Part shown: positions 1 to 6,587 of the stretch, piece after piece
Layout of the letters: each line of letters starts with the position of its first letter
Position numbering within the stretch: the first letter of the stretch is position 1
Source: Hyphomicrobiaceae bacterium
Lineage (GTDB): Bacteria > Pseudomonadota > Alphaproteobacteria > Rhizobiales > JAKIUO01
NCBI GenBank assembly: GCA_021647535.1
Contig: JAKIUO010000048.1
Location: forward strand, 1 to 16,861
Direction of reading: 5' to 3'
Length of the DNA stretch: 16,861 nucleotides
The notes under the pieces: generated by a model
The model's database searches: none
What the model was told of the DNA's origin: nothing
Seen by the model: the letters and a program-made list of their open reading frames with translations, nothing else
Program-made: the position numbers and the translations under genes

Positions 1-42
1 AAACCTCCCGTTTTTCTATTTTAAAGTGAAAAAAGGGTGGGT

Positions 43-90
43 TTGGGAGGCCTCCTCCCAAGCGGGTGCGGGCAGCAGCCCGCTTGGGAA
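43..90. repeat. Two overlapping hairpins downstream of mepA, copy 1 of a CCCAAGC hairpin repeat
   Basis: An 11-bp perfect inverted repeat, TCCCAAGCGGG at 56-66 and CCCGCTTGGGA at 79-89, encloses a 12-nt loop. A second, mutually exclusive hairpin uses TTGGGAGG at 43-50 and CCTCCCAA at 54-61, sharing bases 56-61 with the first. The region follows the end of mepA on the minus strand, but no T-run directly follows either stem, so a classical intrinsic terminator is not clear. Read on the minus strand, it resembles the hairpin at 1902-1939, so it is probably a dispersed REP-like repeat. The remaining bases of 1-159 hold no gene that I can support. Confidence 0.6.
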
Positions 91-159
91 GCAAAGCTTT
101 CGAGAATTGAATTGCCCTGGGCCATCACCCCCAGATCCTCAAAGGCCACCGTCTAGCCG

Positions 160-1314
160 CTATTTCGCATAGTCGGCGGCTGGGGTGAGCTTGGCAGCGG
201 GTTTTTTGGGCTGCTTGGTCAGCGTGATGCCTTTCAGCTTGCCTAGTAGCGTACTGATTGGATTGCTCGCCGTTTTTGCCGCTGCAACCGCTTCTTCCTT
301 CGCCTGTTTATAGGCCAGATTTGGTCCCGTGCCCCGTTTGGGGTTTCGAACCGGCGCAGCAATATCACCAACCACGCCATAGCGCAGGCGTCCTAAACGC
401 TTGGGATCACCCGACGCCAATACCGTACTGCAGGCCACTGGCAACGAGGCCAGGGTCAAGGGCTGGCGCTTGCGGCGTTTGATTTTTTTGCGTGGCTTCA
501 CCGGTTTTTTGATCTTTTTGATCTTTTTGGGGCGCATCTTGGCAAACCAGTATTTGAGCGGTTTACCGCAACCATCGCCAGATGGCGGGGCGGGCTGGGT
601 CTTGCAACCGCGCATCCCTCTGGGGCAATTGAGGCGCACGTGGAAATGATAGTGATGTCCCCACCAGGGACGGACGCGGCTGAGCCAGCGACGACTGCCC
701 TTTTCCCTATCAGCAAATTCACACAGGGCTTTTTTAATGGCGGGATGCACAAAAATACGTCCCACAAGCGAAGAGGAGGCGGCGCGACGAATGAGACGAG
801 CACGCGCATCAGACCATTTTTTAGGGTCGACAGATAGTCCGCCCTTGGCCAGCATGGAAATGGCGGCACGAGTTTCGCGACGCTTATAGCTCTGCACATT
901 GGTCGGCATGGGCGTCAGCCAAATATCGGCATCCAGGCCAATCTGATGCGAGCGATGACCAGATAACATAGGCCCGCCACGCGGCTGCGCCATATCCCCG
1001 ACCAAAAGCCCCGGCCAGCCATCTTGCTCTTTGGCTTCAAGCGCCAGCTTTTCGACGAAATCCACCAACACCGGCAGACCCCAATTGCGATTACGTGACA
1101 GGCGCATGGCCTGCCAGGCGGGACCGGTTTTGGGCAATTGCACCCCCCCCGCCATACAGCCCTTGGTATAAAAACCAATAGAGCGCGGCTTCATTTTAGC
1201 CGCCTCCAGCACGTAACCAAACAACTGCTTGGCCGGGCGTTGCGGGCGCGCATCAGCCAGAGAGGGAACAAATAAAAAAGCCAATAGAAAAAAAGTATAA
1301 TAGCGCAAAAACAT
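160..1314 (-). CDS. mepA: Penicillin-insensitive murein DD-endopeptidase MepA (M74)
   Basis: MepA is a periplasmic zinc metallopeptidase that cleaves D-Ala-meso-DAP cross-links in peptidoglycan. The 384-residue protein begins with a hydrophobic signal peptide ending near ALADA (about residue 22). The LAS-type zinc motif GHRSHQIGLDAD lies at 119-130, with H123 and D130 as likely ligands. The second motif HYHFHVRLNC is near 221-230, with H225 as the likely third ligand. Conserved family cysteines follow. I chose the ATG at 1314 because GGAGG at 1324-1328 sits 9 nt upstream; the in-frame GTG at 1320 is only 3 nt from it. Beyond the catalytic core (after about 258) is an unusual Lys/Arg-rich stretch, then about 100 residues I do not recognise. 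It lies just downstream of rnpB on the same strand. The family call is firm; the role of the C-terminal extension is unknown. Confidence 0.93.
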   Translation of the reverse strand: MFLRYYTFFLLAFLFVPSLADARPQRPAKQLFGYVLEAAKMKPRSIGFYTKGCMAGGVQLPKTGPAWQAMRLSRNRNWGLPVLVDFVEKLALEAKEQDGWPGLLVGDMAQPRGGPMLSGHRSHQIGLDADIWLTPMPTNVQSYKRRETRAAISMLAKGGLSVDPKKWSDARARLIRRAASSSLVGRIFVHPAIKKALCEFADREKGSRRWLSRVRPWWGHHYHFHVRLNCPRGMRGCKTQPAPPSGDGCGKPLKYWFAKMRPKKIKKIKKPVKPRKKIKRRKRQPLTLASLPVACSTVLASGDPKRLGRLRYGVVGDIAAPVRNPKRGTGPNLAYKQAKEEAVAAAKTASNPISTLLGKLKGITLTKQPKKPAAKLTPAADYAK

Positions 1315-1416
1315 AGCCACAAGCCTCCATCATCGAAACTTTATACACCAGAAATCAGGCAAAACTGAATCATTTTTGAGTCCCGTCTTACCTCATGGTC
1401 CAACAAAGGAAAAAGC

Positions 1417-1827
<411 letters not shown>

Positions 1828-1836
1828 AACTTTTGT

Positions 1837-1865
1837 GTGTAAGGGGGTTTGCCTGCCAGCGTCAA
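1837..1865 (-). promoter_or_regulatory. Sigma-70-type promoter of rnpB
   Basis: On the minus strand, TTGACG at 1865-1860 (-35) and TTACAC at 1842-1837 (-10) are separated by exactly 17 bp. A start about 7 nt downstream, near 1829, coincides with the start of the P1 helix of the RNase P RNA. The agreement of spacing and position makes this the best-supported promoter in the window. Confidence 0.7.
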
Positions 1866-1901
1866 GAAAAACCACAACCAGTCATTCCCCCAAATAGCTG
1901 T

Positions 1902-1939
1902 TCTCCCAAGCAGGCCCGGTGAACACCGCTTGGGAAGAA
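1902..1939. repeat. CCCAAGC hairpin repeat, copy 2
   Basis: TCCCAAGC at 1904-1911 and GCTTGGGA at 1928-1935 form an 8-bp stem, extendable by further A/T pairs with one bulge, around a 16-nt loop. Read on the minus strand, it shares the CTTCCCAAGCGG start and GCTTGGGAG end with the hairpin at 55-90, in the same orientation. The two copies therefore bracket mepA and rnpB. This looks like a short dispersed hairpin repeat and not a terminator of either gene, because it lies upstream of the rnpB promoter. Confidence 0.6.
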
Positions 1940-1954
1940 AAATTCAGGGTCTTG

Positions 1955-2181
1955 CCCCATAGGCGCTAAGATAAGATCATTCTATTTTGAAACATCATAC
2001 CGGCGCAGGCCGGTATCCAGTCGGGGTCATTTTTTGATAGCCCTCCAAAACCAGTAAAAGCCCAAATTATAGGGGGCTTTAAAATGGATTGGTGAAGGCA
2101 TGACGAGAGCCGACTGGATCCCGACCTATGTCGGGATGACGTTTTTTGTTATATTGTCGTCTAAACTTAGCGCCTATGGGG
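1955..2181. mobile_element. 227-bp non-coding inverted-repeat (MITE-like) element
   Basis: A perfect 16-bp inverted repeat, CCCCATAGGCGCTAAG at 1955-1970 and its complement at 2166-2181, bounds 195 bp. Further in, two related hairpins face each other. One is ATACCGGC/GCCGGTAT at 1997-2016; the other is ATCCCGAC/GTCGGGAT at 2118-2137. Each is followed outward-to-inward by TCCAGTCGG, so the ends are imperfectly complementary over about 70 bp. A smaller stem AAAGCCC/GGGCTTT sits at 2057-2080. There is no ORF. The hairpin units resemble the widespread CCGGNNNNCCGG..TCCAG repeats of proteobacteria. Similar GGGTCTT..GCCCC strings occur just outside both ends, which might be remnants of a target duplication, but this is not clean. 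No transposase is present. Confidence 0.6.
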
Positions 2182-2221
2182 TCTTTTGCCCCCCGTCGCG
2201 TGCCGTGCAAGCAAGAGGTTT

Positions 2222-3010
2222 CTAAGGGGCGGCAGGGGCAGCGCTCTCAACAGGCAGCTGCTGTATTTTAACGATCGGTTTTCCCTCTTCATCCCGGCTA
2301 CGCACCTTGAGGGGACGGCCTTTGAAAATATTTTTATGAAGATTTGCAATGAGGCCGTCAATGACCTGTGGCGGCCCAACCGCATCAATCAACCAAAGAA
2401 TATCGCCGCTTTTCCATTCATCAGGGCGAAGACGCAGGGGACCAGAGGTCATGGCGGAAAGTTTCTCATCGACTTCTGGTGATACGCTGGCCCACAGAGC
2501 CACACCTACCGGCGCAGGAAGACCCAACTCCCCCTTGCGGATTTCAGCAAGAACAAATTGCTGGGTCAACACAGGGGGAATCACCAGCCAGTCGAGATCC
2601 GACAAGGAAAAATGCTTATAGTTGTTCGAACGCATGAGCACTGTGATGATTTCACCGAACGAGGCAGCAATCATCTTTGCCCCCAAAGCGCGCCGAGCGA
2701 GCTGTTCCTGATCCACTTCGCCAGAAGGCGGCTGTCCCTCGCCCTGGGCGGCTGGTGCTGGTGCCGATGCCGATGCCGATGCCGCCGGAGTAGGAACCGG
2801 GGCCGCTGGAGCCGGGGCTGCTGTGGGAGCTGGGGTCGCTGCCGCAGCGGCTGGGATCGGAGCTGTAGGAGCCGGAGCCGCTGTAGGAGCTGGAGCGGGG
2901 GTCGGAGCAGCTGGAATTGGGGCAGCTGCCGGGGCGGCGGCTGGCGCTCCTAGGGCTGCTGGTGTTTCTGCTTCGGCCTGATCCTGTTTCTTGTTCCGTC
3001 CAAATATCAT
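2222..3010 (-). CDS. HlyC-like toxin-activating lysine acyltransferase with Ala/Pro-rich N-terminus
   Basis: This family transfers acyl groups from acyl-ACP to internal lysines of RTX proteins before their secretion, in the cytoplasm. The 262-residue product has a polar start, an Ala/Pro-rich region at about 17-95 with repeated APTAAPAP units, then a HlyC-type domain at about 100-245. Recognisable landmarks are SFGEIITVLMRS, the DLDWLVIPP segment, PVGVALWASVS, DEWKSGDILWLIDAVGP and a final FKGRPLKVR. H133 and D209 probably correspond to the catalytic His and Asp of HlyC, though the His lies in a one-residue-shifted context. I start at ATG 3010 because an AGAGGAG-type ribosome-binding site lies 6-7 nt upstream; the ATG at 3046 lacks one. 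The gene is divergent from the type I secretion genes, which supports a shared role. No RTX substrate is in the window. Confidence 0.85.
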   Translation of the reverse strand: MIFGRNKKQDQAEAETPAALGAPAAAPAAAPIPAAPTPAPAPTAAPAPTAPIPAAAAATPAPTAAPAPAAPVPTPAASASASAPAPAAQGEGQPPSGEVDQEQLARRALGAKMIAASFGEIITVLMRSNNYKHFSLSDLDWLVIPPVLTQQFVLAEIRKGELGLPAPVGVALWASVSPEVDEKLSAMTSGPLRLRPDEWKSGDILWLIDAVGPPQVIDGLIANLHKNIFKGRPLKVRSRDEEGKPIVKIQQLPVESAAPAAP

Positions 3011-3325
3011 CGACTGCTCCTCTTCAATTGACGCAAAATATCTCAAAATGAAAATACTTCCCTCTCATATCAATAGTAGCTGACGAAACCATCACATAAC
3101 AGTCTTGATATGAAAAATTTCATCTTCAAATAAACATATTGTCCGTTTATCAAATAATGTGATTTACAATGTAGAATATTAGCATTATTTTTAGTTGACG
3201 GCCTGTCGACTTGCACTTGAAAATAAAAATAAATTCAACAGTTGCCCTTGATCACAACACTATGTTTATGATGGAAAAAAATCTTCTCAAACCATTAGAA
3301 ATACACTGTGGAAACCATATGAAAT
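3011..3325. promoter_or_regulatory. AT-rich divergent intergenic region of the secretion locus
   Basis: This 315-bp region between the acyltransferase and ABC transporter genes is clearly more AT-rich than its surroundings and must hold the promoters of both. A perfect palindrome ATGAAA-AA-TTTCAT lies at 3110-3123 and could be an operator. I see no convincing promoter for the minus-strand gene. A short plus-strand ORF at 3262-3345 overlaps the end of the region. Apart from a candidate plus-strand promoter, nothing else was recognised. Confidence 0.55.
3163..3191 (+). promoter_or_regulatory. Candidate promoter of the ABC transporter operon
   Basis: TTTACA at 3163-3168 (five of six matches to TTGACA) and TATTTT at 3186-3191 (four of six to TATAAT) are 17 bp apart. 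This would give a 5' leader of about 125 nt before the transporter start. Matches of this quality arise easily in AT-rich DNA, so the call is tentative. Confidence 0.3.
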
Positions 3326-3345
3326 ATGAGCCAAAGCCACGATAA
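3262..3345 (+). CDS. Possible 27-codon upstream ORF overlapping the transporter start
   Basis: ATG 3262 opens a frame (MFMMEKNLLKPLEIHCGNHM... to TAA at 3343-3345) that contains three further in-frame ATGs and runs 20 nt into the transporter gene in another frame. The transporter start at 3326 has no strong ribosome-binding site, so re-initiation from this ORF is possible. The ORF itself has no clear ribosome-binding site and may be chance. Confidence 0.2.
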   Translation: MFMMEKNLLKPLEIHCGNHMKYEPKPR

Positions 3346-5266
3346 CAGACCATCTGCATCAGGAAATGGCAAAAAACCCTATGCCTATTCGACCTTAAAA
3401 GAGGCCATGCGCGCCAGCACCGGTGCTTTTGTGGCAACCGGCATCTTCAGTTTTTTCATTAATATGCTGATGCTGACCGGCCCCTTGTTCATGCTGCAGA
3501 TCTATGATCGCGTGCTCACCAGTCGCTCCATTCCAACACTCTTATTATTGGTTGCGCTCGTTACCGGCCTGTTTGCCTTTCTGGGCTTTCTCGAATTTAT
3601 CCGCTCACGCATCCTGACCCGCATCGGTGGCAATATTTTCCAGCGCATACATGTGCGGGTGTTTGATGCGGTGATGTTTCTCAGCCTGCGCACCGGAGGG
3701 GGCAGCAACTCCACAAAACCGCTGCAAGATCTCAATACGGTGCAACAATATATATCTGGCCCTGGTCCCTCCTCTTTGTTTGATGCGCCCTGGGTACCGC
3801 TCTATATTGCCATCATTTTTGCCTTTCACTGGTGGATGGGCATATTGGCGATTGTTGCCGCCATCCTTTTGTTCATTATCGCCATGCTCAATGATTTGCG
3901 CGCACGCGAACCCACTAAAATGGCCGGGCAGGCTTCAGGCGCCAGCAATCAGTTTGCCGATGCCGGTCGCCGCAATGCCGAAGTGCTATCGGCCATGGGT
4001 ATGCTCAGCGATATTCGCCAGCGTTGGCAGGGAAAACAATATGAGGCACTCCAGCACCAGACCATTGGACGTGATCGCGCCAGTACGCTGACTTCGATCT
4101 CCAAGGCTTTGCGCCTGTTTTTACAATCCGCCATGCTGGCGCTGGGTGCCTATTTGACCATCCAGCAAGAAGTCAGCGCGGGCACCATGATCGCCTCTTC
4201 CATCATTCTTGGTCGCGCCTTGCAGCCGGTTGAGCAGGCTATTGCCCATTGGCGCGGTCTTGTCATGGCCAGAACGGCCTATCACAGCCTCAATGCCCTG
4301 TTGGGAAAAATGGCCAATGATAAAGAAAAAATGCCCTTGCCAGCCCCCAAGGGGCATATTGATGTGCGCGGGCTGGCCATCGCTGCTCCCGGCACCCGCA
4401 CGCCTATTCTGCGCAATGTAAATTTCAGCATTAAACCTGGGAAAATACTGGCCATTATCGGGCAGAGTGGGGGCGGAAAATCAACGCTGGCCCGGTCACT
4501 GGTCGGCGTTTGGCCACCACTTGCTGGCGAAGTGCGTATTGATGATGCCACCCACGATCAATGGAACCCCGAACTGCTCGGTCGATATATTGGCTATCTG
4601 TCGCAAGATGTCGAACTGTTCGGTGGACAGATCAATGAAAACATCGCCCGTTTCCAGCCTAGTTTTGATGAAAATGATGTCATACGGGCCGCCGGACTGG
4701 CTGGCGTTGACCGACTGATCAAACATCTAGGTGGTTATGATGCCGATATTGGCCATCTGGGCGCGGGACTGTCTGCTGGACAACGCCAACGCATCGCGCT
4801 GGCCCGCGCCATGTATCGCGATCCGCCGATCATTGTTCTGGATGAGCCCAATTCAAATCTGGATGAAAATGGCGACCGCGCCTTGTTCATGGCTCTGCAG
4901 GCCATGCGTAAAAACGGCCAGACAGTGATCATCATCAGCCACAAGAAAAACATCCTGAAAATCTCGGACTATGTGCTTGAGTTGCAAAATGGTCAGCAGG
5001 TTGATTTTGGCCCAACGCAGGAAGTCATGCCACGCTATATCGAACGTAAACGGCGTGAGGCTGGCGCAAGTGCTGCACCTCAAATGCCCATGGGCGGACC
5101 ACCTCGTCCGCGCAGTGGCCCACCGCCCGCAAGTTCGGCAAACGGCAACGGCGCCTCAAATATGCAAATAACCGTTGGCACGCCGCAATGGCCAGGCACT
5201 CAACATCTGCAAGCCGCAAATGCTCCGCAAACGCCTGCCCCCAAGCCTGAGGAACCCGCAAAATGA
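3326..5266 (+). CDS. Type I secretion ABC transporter, PrtD/HlyB family (permease-ATPase fusion)
   Basis: This inner-membrane exporter uses ATP to move a protein substrate through a channel completed by the adaptor and an outer-membrane TolC-like protein. The 646-residue protein has a transmembrane domain at about 30-310 (hydrophobic segments near 36-58, 70-92, 158-188, 264-300) and an ATPase domain at about 344-565. ATPase motifs are Walker A GQSGGGKST at 379-387, Q-loop Q427, signature LSAGQ at 482-486, Walker B IIVLDE at 502-507 and H-loop H539. No C39 peptidase or C39-like domain precedes the membrane domain, which matches the PrtD/AprD type. Residues about 580-646 form a Pro/Gly/Ala/Asn-rich tail of unknown role. 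It overlaps the next gene by ATGA, implying translational coupling. The start ATG is supported by the frame and N-terminus, not by a strong ribosome-binding site. Confidence 0.94.
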   Translation: MSQSHDNRPSASGNGKKPYAYSTLKEAMRASTGAFVATGIFSFFINMLMLTGPLFMLQIYDRVLTSRSIPTLLLLVALVTGLFAFLGFLEFIRSRILTRIGGNIFQRIHVRVFDAVMFLSLRTGGGSNSTKPLQDLNTVQQYISGPGPSSLFDAPWVPLYIAIIFAFHWWMGILAIVAAILLFIIAMLNDLRAREPTKMAGQASGASNQFADAGRRNAEVLSAMGMLSDIRQRWQGKQYEALQHQTIGRDRASTLTSISKALRLFLQSAMLALGAYLTIQQEVSAGTMIASSIILGRALQPVEQAIAHWRGLVMARTAYHSLNALLGKMANDKEKMPLPAPKGHIDVRGLAIAAPGTRTPILRNVNFSIKPGKILAIIGQSGGGKSTLARSLVGVWPPLAGEVRIDDATHDQWNPELLGRYIGYLSQDVELFGGQINENIARFQPSFDENDVIRAAGLAGVDRLIKHLGGYDADIGHLGAGLSAGQRQRIALARAMYRDPPIIVLDEPNSNLDENGDRALFMALQAMRKNGQTVIIISHKKNILKISDYVLELQNGQQVDFGPTQEVMPRYIERKRREAGASAAPQMPMGGPPRPRSGPPPASSANGNGASNMQITVGTPQWPGTQHLQAANAPQTPAPKPEEPAK

Positions 5267-6573
5267 CAAAAAGTGCCCCAATGCCCAAACTGCGCACATG
5301 GCCGTGGATTGTCATGGGGTCCATTGGCATCATCGCTCTGTTCGGCGGGCTTGGCACCTGGGCGGCGACCTCACAGATATCGGGAGCGATTGTTGCGCCC
5401 GGCACGCTTGGCGTTGAGAGCAAAATCAAGACGGTGCAGCATCTTGAAGGCGGGCTGGTCGGTAAATTTTTTGTGCGTGACGGCGATTATGTTAAAGCGG
5501 GCGCGCTGCTCATCACCCTTGATGACACCACCATCCTTGCCAACCATGACATTAATCTTGAGCATATTCATCAGCTGGAAGCCAGCATTGCCCGGCTCAA
5601 GGCTGAGCGAGACGACCTTCCCTCGATAAATTTTCCCGCTGGCCTTTTGAAAAAGCAAAATGATCCCGAAATCAAGGCGCTGATGCAGGGGCAGGTTTCC
5701 CTGTTCGAAGTCAGGCACAAGGGAAAACGTGGGCAAATAAAAACATTGCGCCAGCGGATTGTCCAGCTCAAGGAGCAGGTCAAAGGCCTTCAATTACAGC
5801 ACAAAGCCAAACAGCAACAGGTTCAAATCCTGAAAAAAAGCCTCGTTAAAAAACAGGCCGCTGCAAATCAAGGCCTGATTAGCGGTGATGTCATGGACAA
5901 TATTCGTCGGCAAAAAGCTCAATTGACCGGTGAAGTTGGCGATATATATACGCGCATTGCACAAACACGCGGCAGTGGTCAGGAAATCGAGCAGAATATC
6001 TTGCAAATCGACAAGGAATTTCGCGAAAAAGTGCTGTCTCAGCTCAATGATAATCAGGCAAAATACAGCGAATTGCGTGAAAAGGAAATCGCCATTAAAG
6101 AGCAGTTGCGCCGTGTAGATATTCGTGCCCCGCAAGATGGCAGAATTCACAATATGTCTGTGGTGACGATTGGTGCGGTGATCTCTCCAGCCAAGTCTAT
6201 TTTACAAATCATACCCGACAATGACCTGCTGATTGTTGAAACAAGAATTTCACCCGTTGATGTCGATCAGGTCAGTATTGGTCAAGAAGCAGCGATCCAT
6301 CTGTCAGCCTTTGACAGCCGCACAACTCCTGTCCTGACCGGAAAAGTGAGCTATATCTCCGGCACCCAGGTCGTTGATCAACAAAATGGCTCCTCATTTT
6401 TCACCGTGGAAATCAACATCCCCAAAGAGGAGCTCCAGCGCCTTGGCAAGGAGCAGGTCCTACGTCCTGGTATGCCCGCTGAAGCTTTTATCAAGACGGG
6501 CGACCGCACGCCGCTCAACTATCTCCTCAAACCTTTACTCGACCAGATCAGTCACGCATTTAACGAGCGCTAG
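5263..6573 (+). CDS. Type I secretion periplasmic adaptor, HlyD/PrtE family
   Basis: The membrane fusion protein links the ABC transporter to the outer-membrane channel. The 436-residue protein has a short cytoplasmic N-terminus, one transmembrane segment at about 14-34, and a first lipoyl half around 55-88 (KTVQHLEGGLVGKFFVRDGDYVKAG). A long Gln/Lys/Glu-rich coiled coil spans about 95-285. The second lipoyl half is near 284-310 (RVDIRAPQDGRIHNMSV), followed by beta-barrel sequence ending in LRPGMPAEAFIKTGDRTPLNYLLKP, typical of this family. Its start codon overlaps the stop of the transporter gene (ATGA), so the two are co-translated. No TolC gene follows; the next gene is convergent, with a gap of only 12 nt. 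Confidence 0.94.
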   Translation: MTKSAPMPKLRTWPWIVMGSIGIIALFGGLGTWAATSQISGAIVAPGTLGVESKIKTVQHLEGGLVGKFFVRDGDYVKAGALLITLDDTTILANHDINLEHIHQLEASIARLKAERDDLPSINFPAGLLKKQNDPEIKALMQGQVSLFEVRHKGKRGQIKTLRQRIVQLKEQVKGLQLQHKAKQQQVQILKKSLVKKQAAANQGLISGDVMDNIRRQKAQLTGEVGDIYTRIAQTRGSGQEIEQNILQIDKEFREKVLSQLNDNQAKYSELREKEIAIKEQLRRVDIRAPQDGRIHNMSVVTIGAVISPAKSILQIIPDNDLLIVETRISPVDVDQVSIGQEAAIHLSAFDSRTTPVLTGKVSYISGTQVVDQQNGSSFFTVEINIPKEELQRLGKEQVLRPGMPAEAFIKTGDRTPLNYLLKPLLDQISHAFNER

Positions 6574-6587
6574 AGCATTTTGCGCTC
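6565..6587. other. Small hairpin at the convergent gene ends
   Basis: GAGCGC at 6565-6570 and GCGCTC at 6582-6587 can pair around an 11-nt loop. The stem spans the last codons of the adaptor gene and the stop codon of the helicase gene. No T-run follows on the plus strand, so its use as a bidirectional terminator is only a possibility. Confidence 0.25.

Noticed and set aside
1955..2181. Insertion sequence or CRISPR-like array
   Set aside because: There is no transposase ORF and no regularly spaced direct repeats; only inverted repeats are present.
3011..3046. Upstream ATG for the acyltransferase
   Set aside because: It lacks a ribosome-binding site, while the ATG at 3010 has a strong one.
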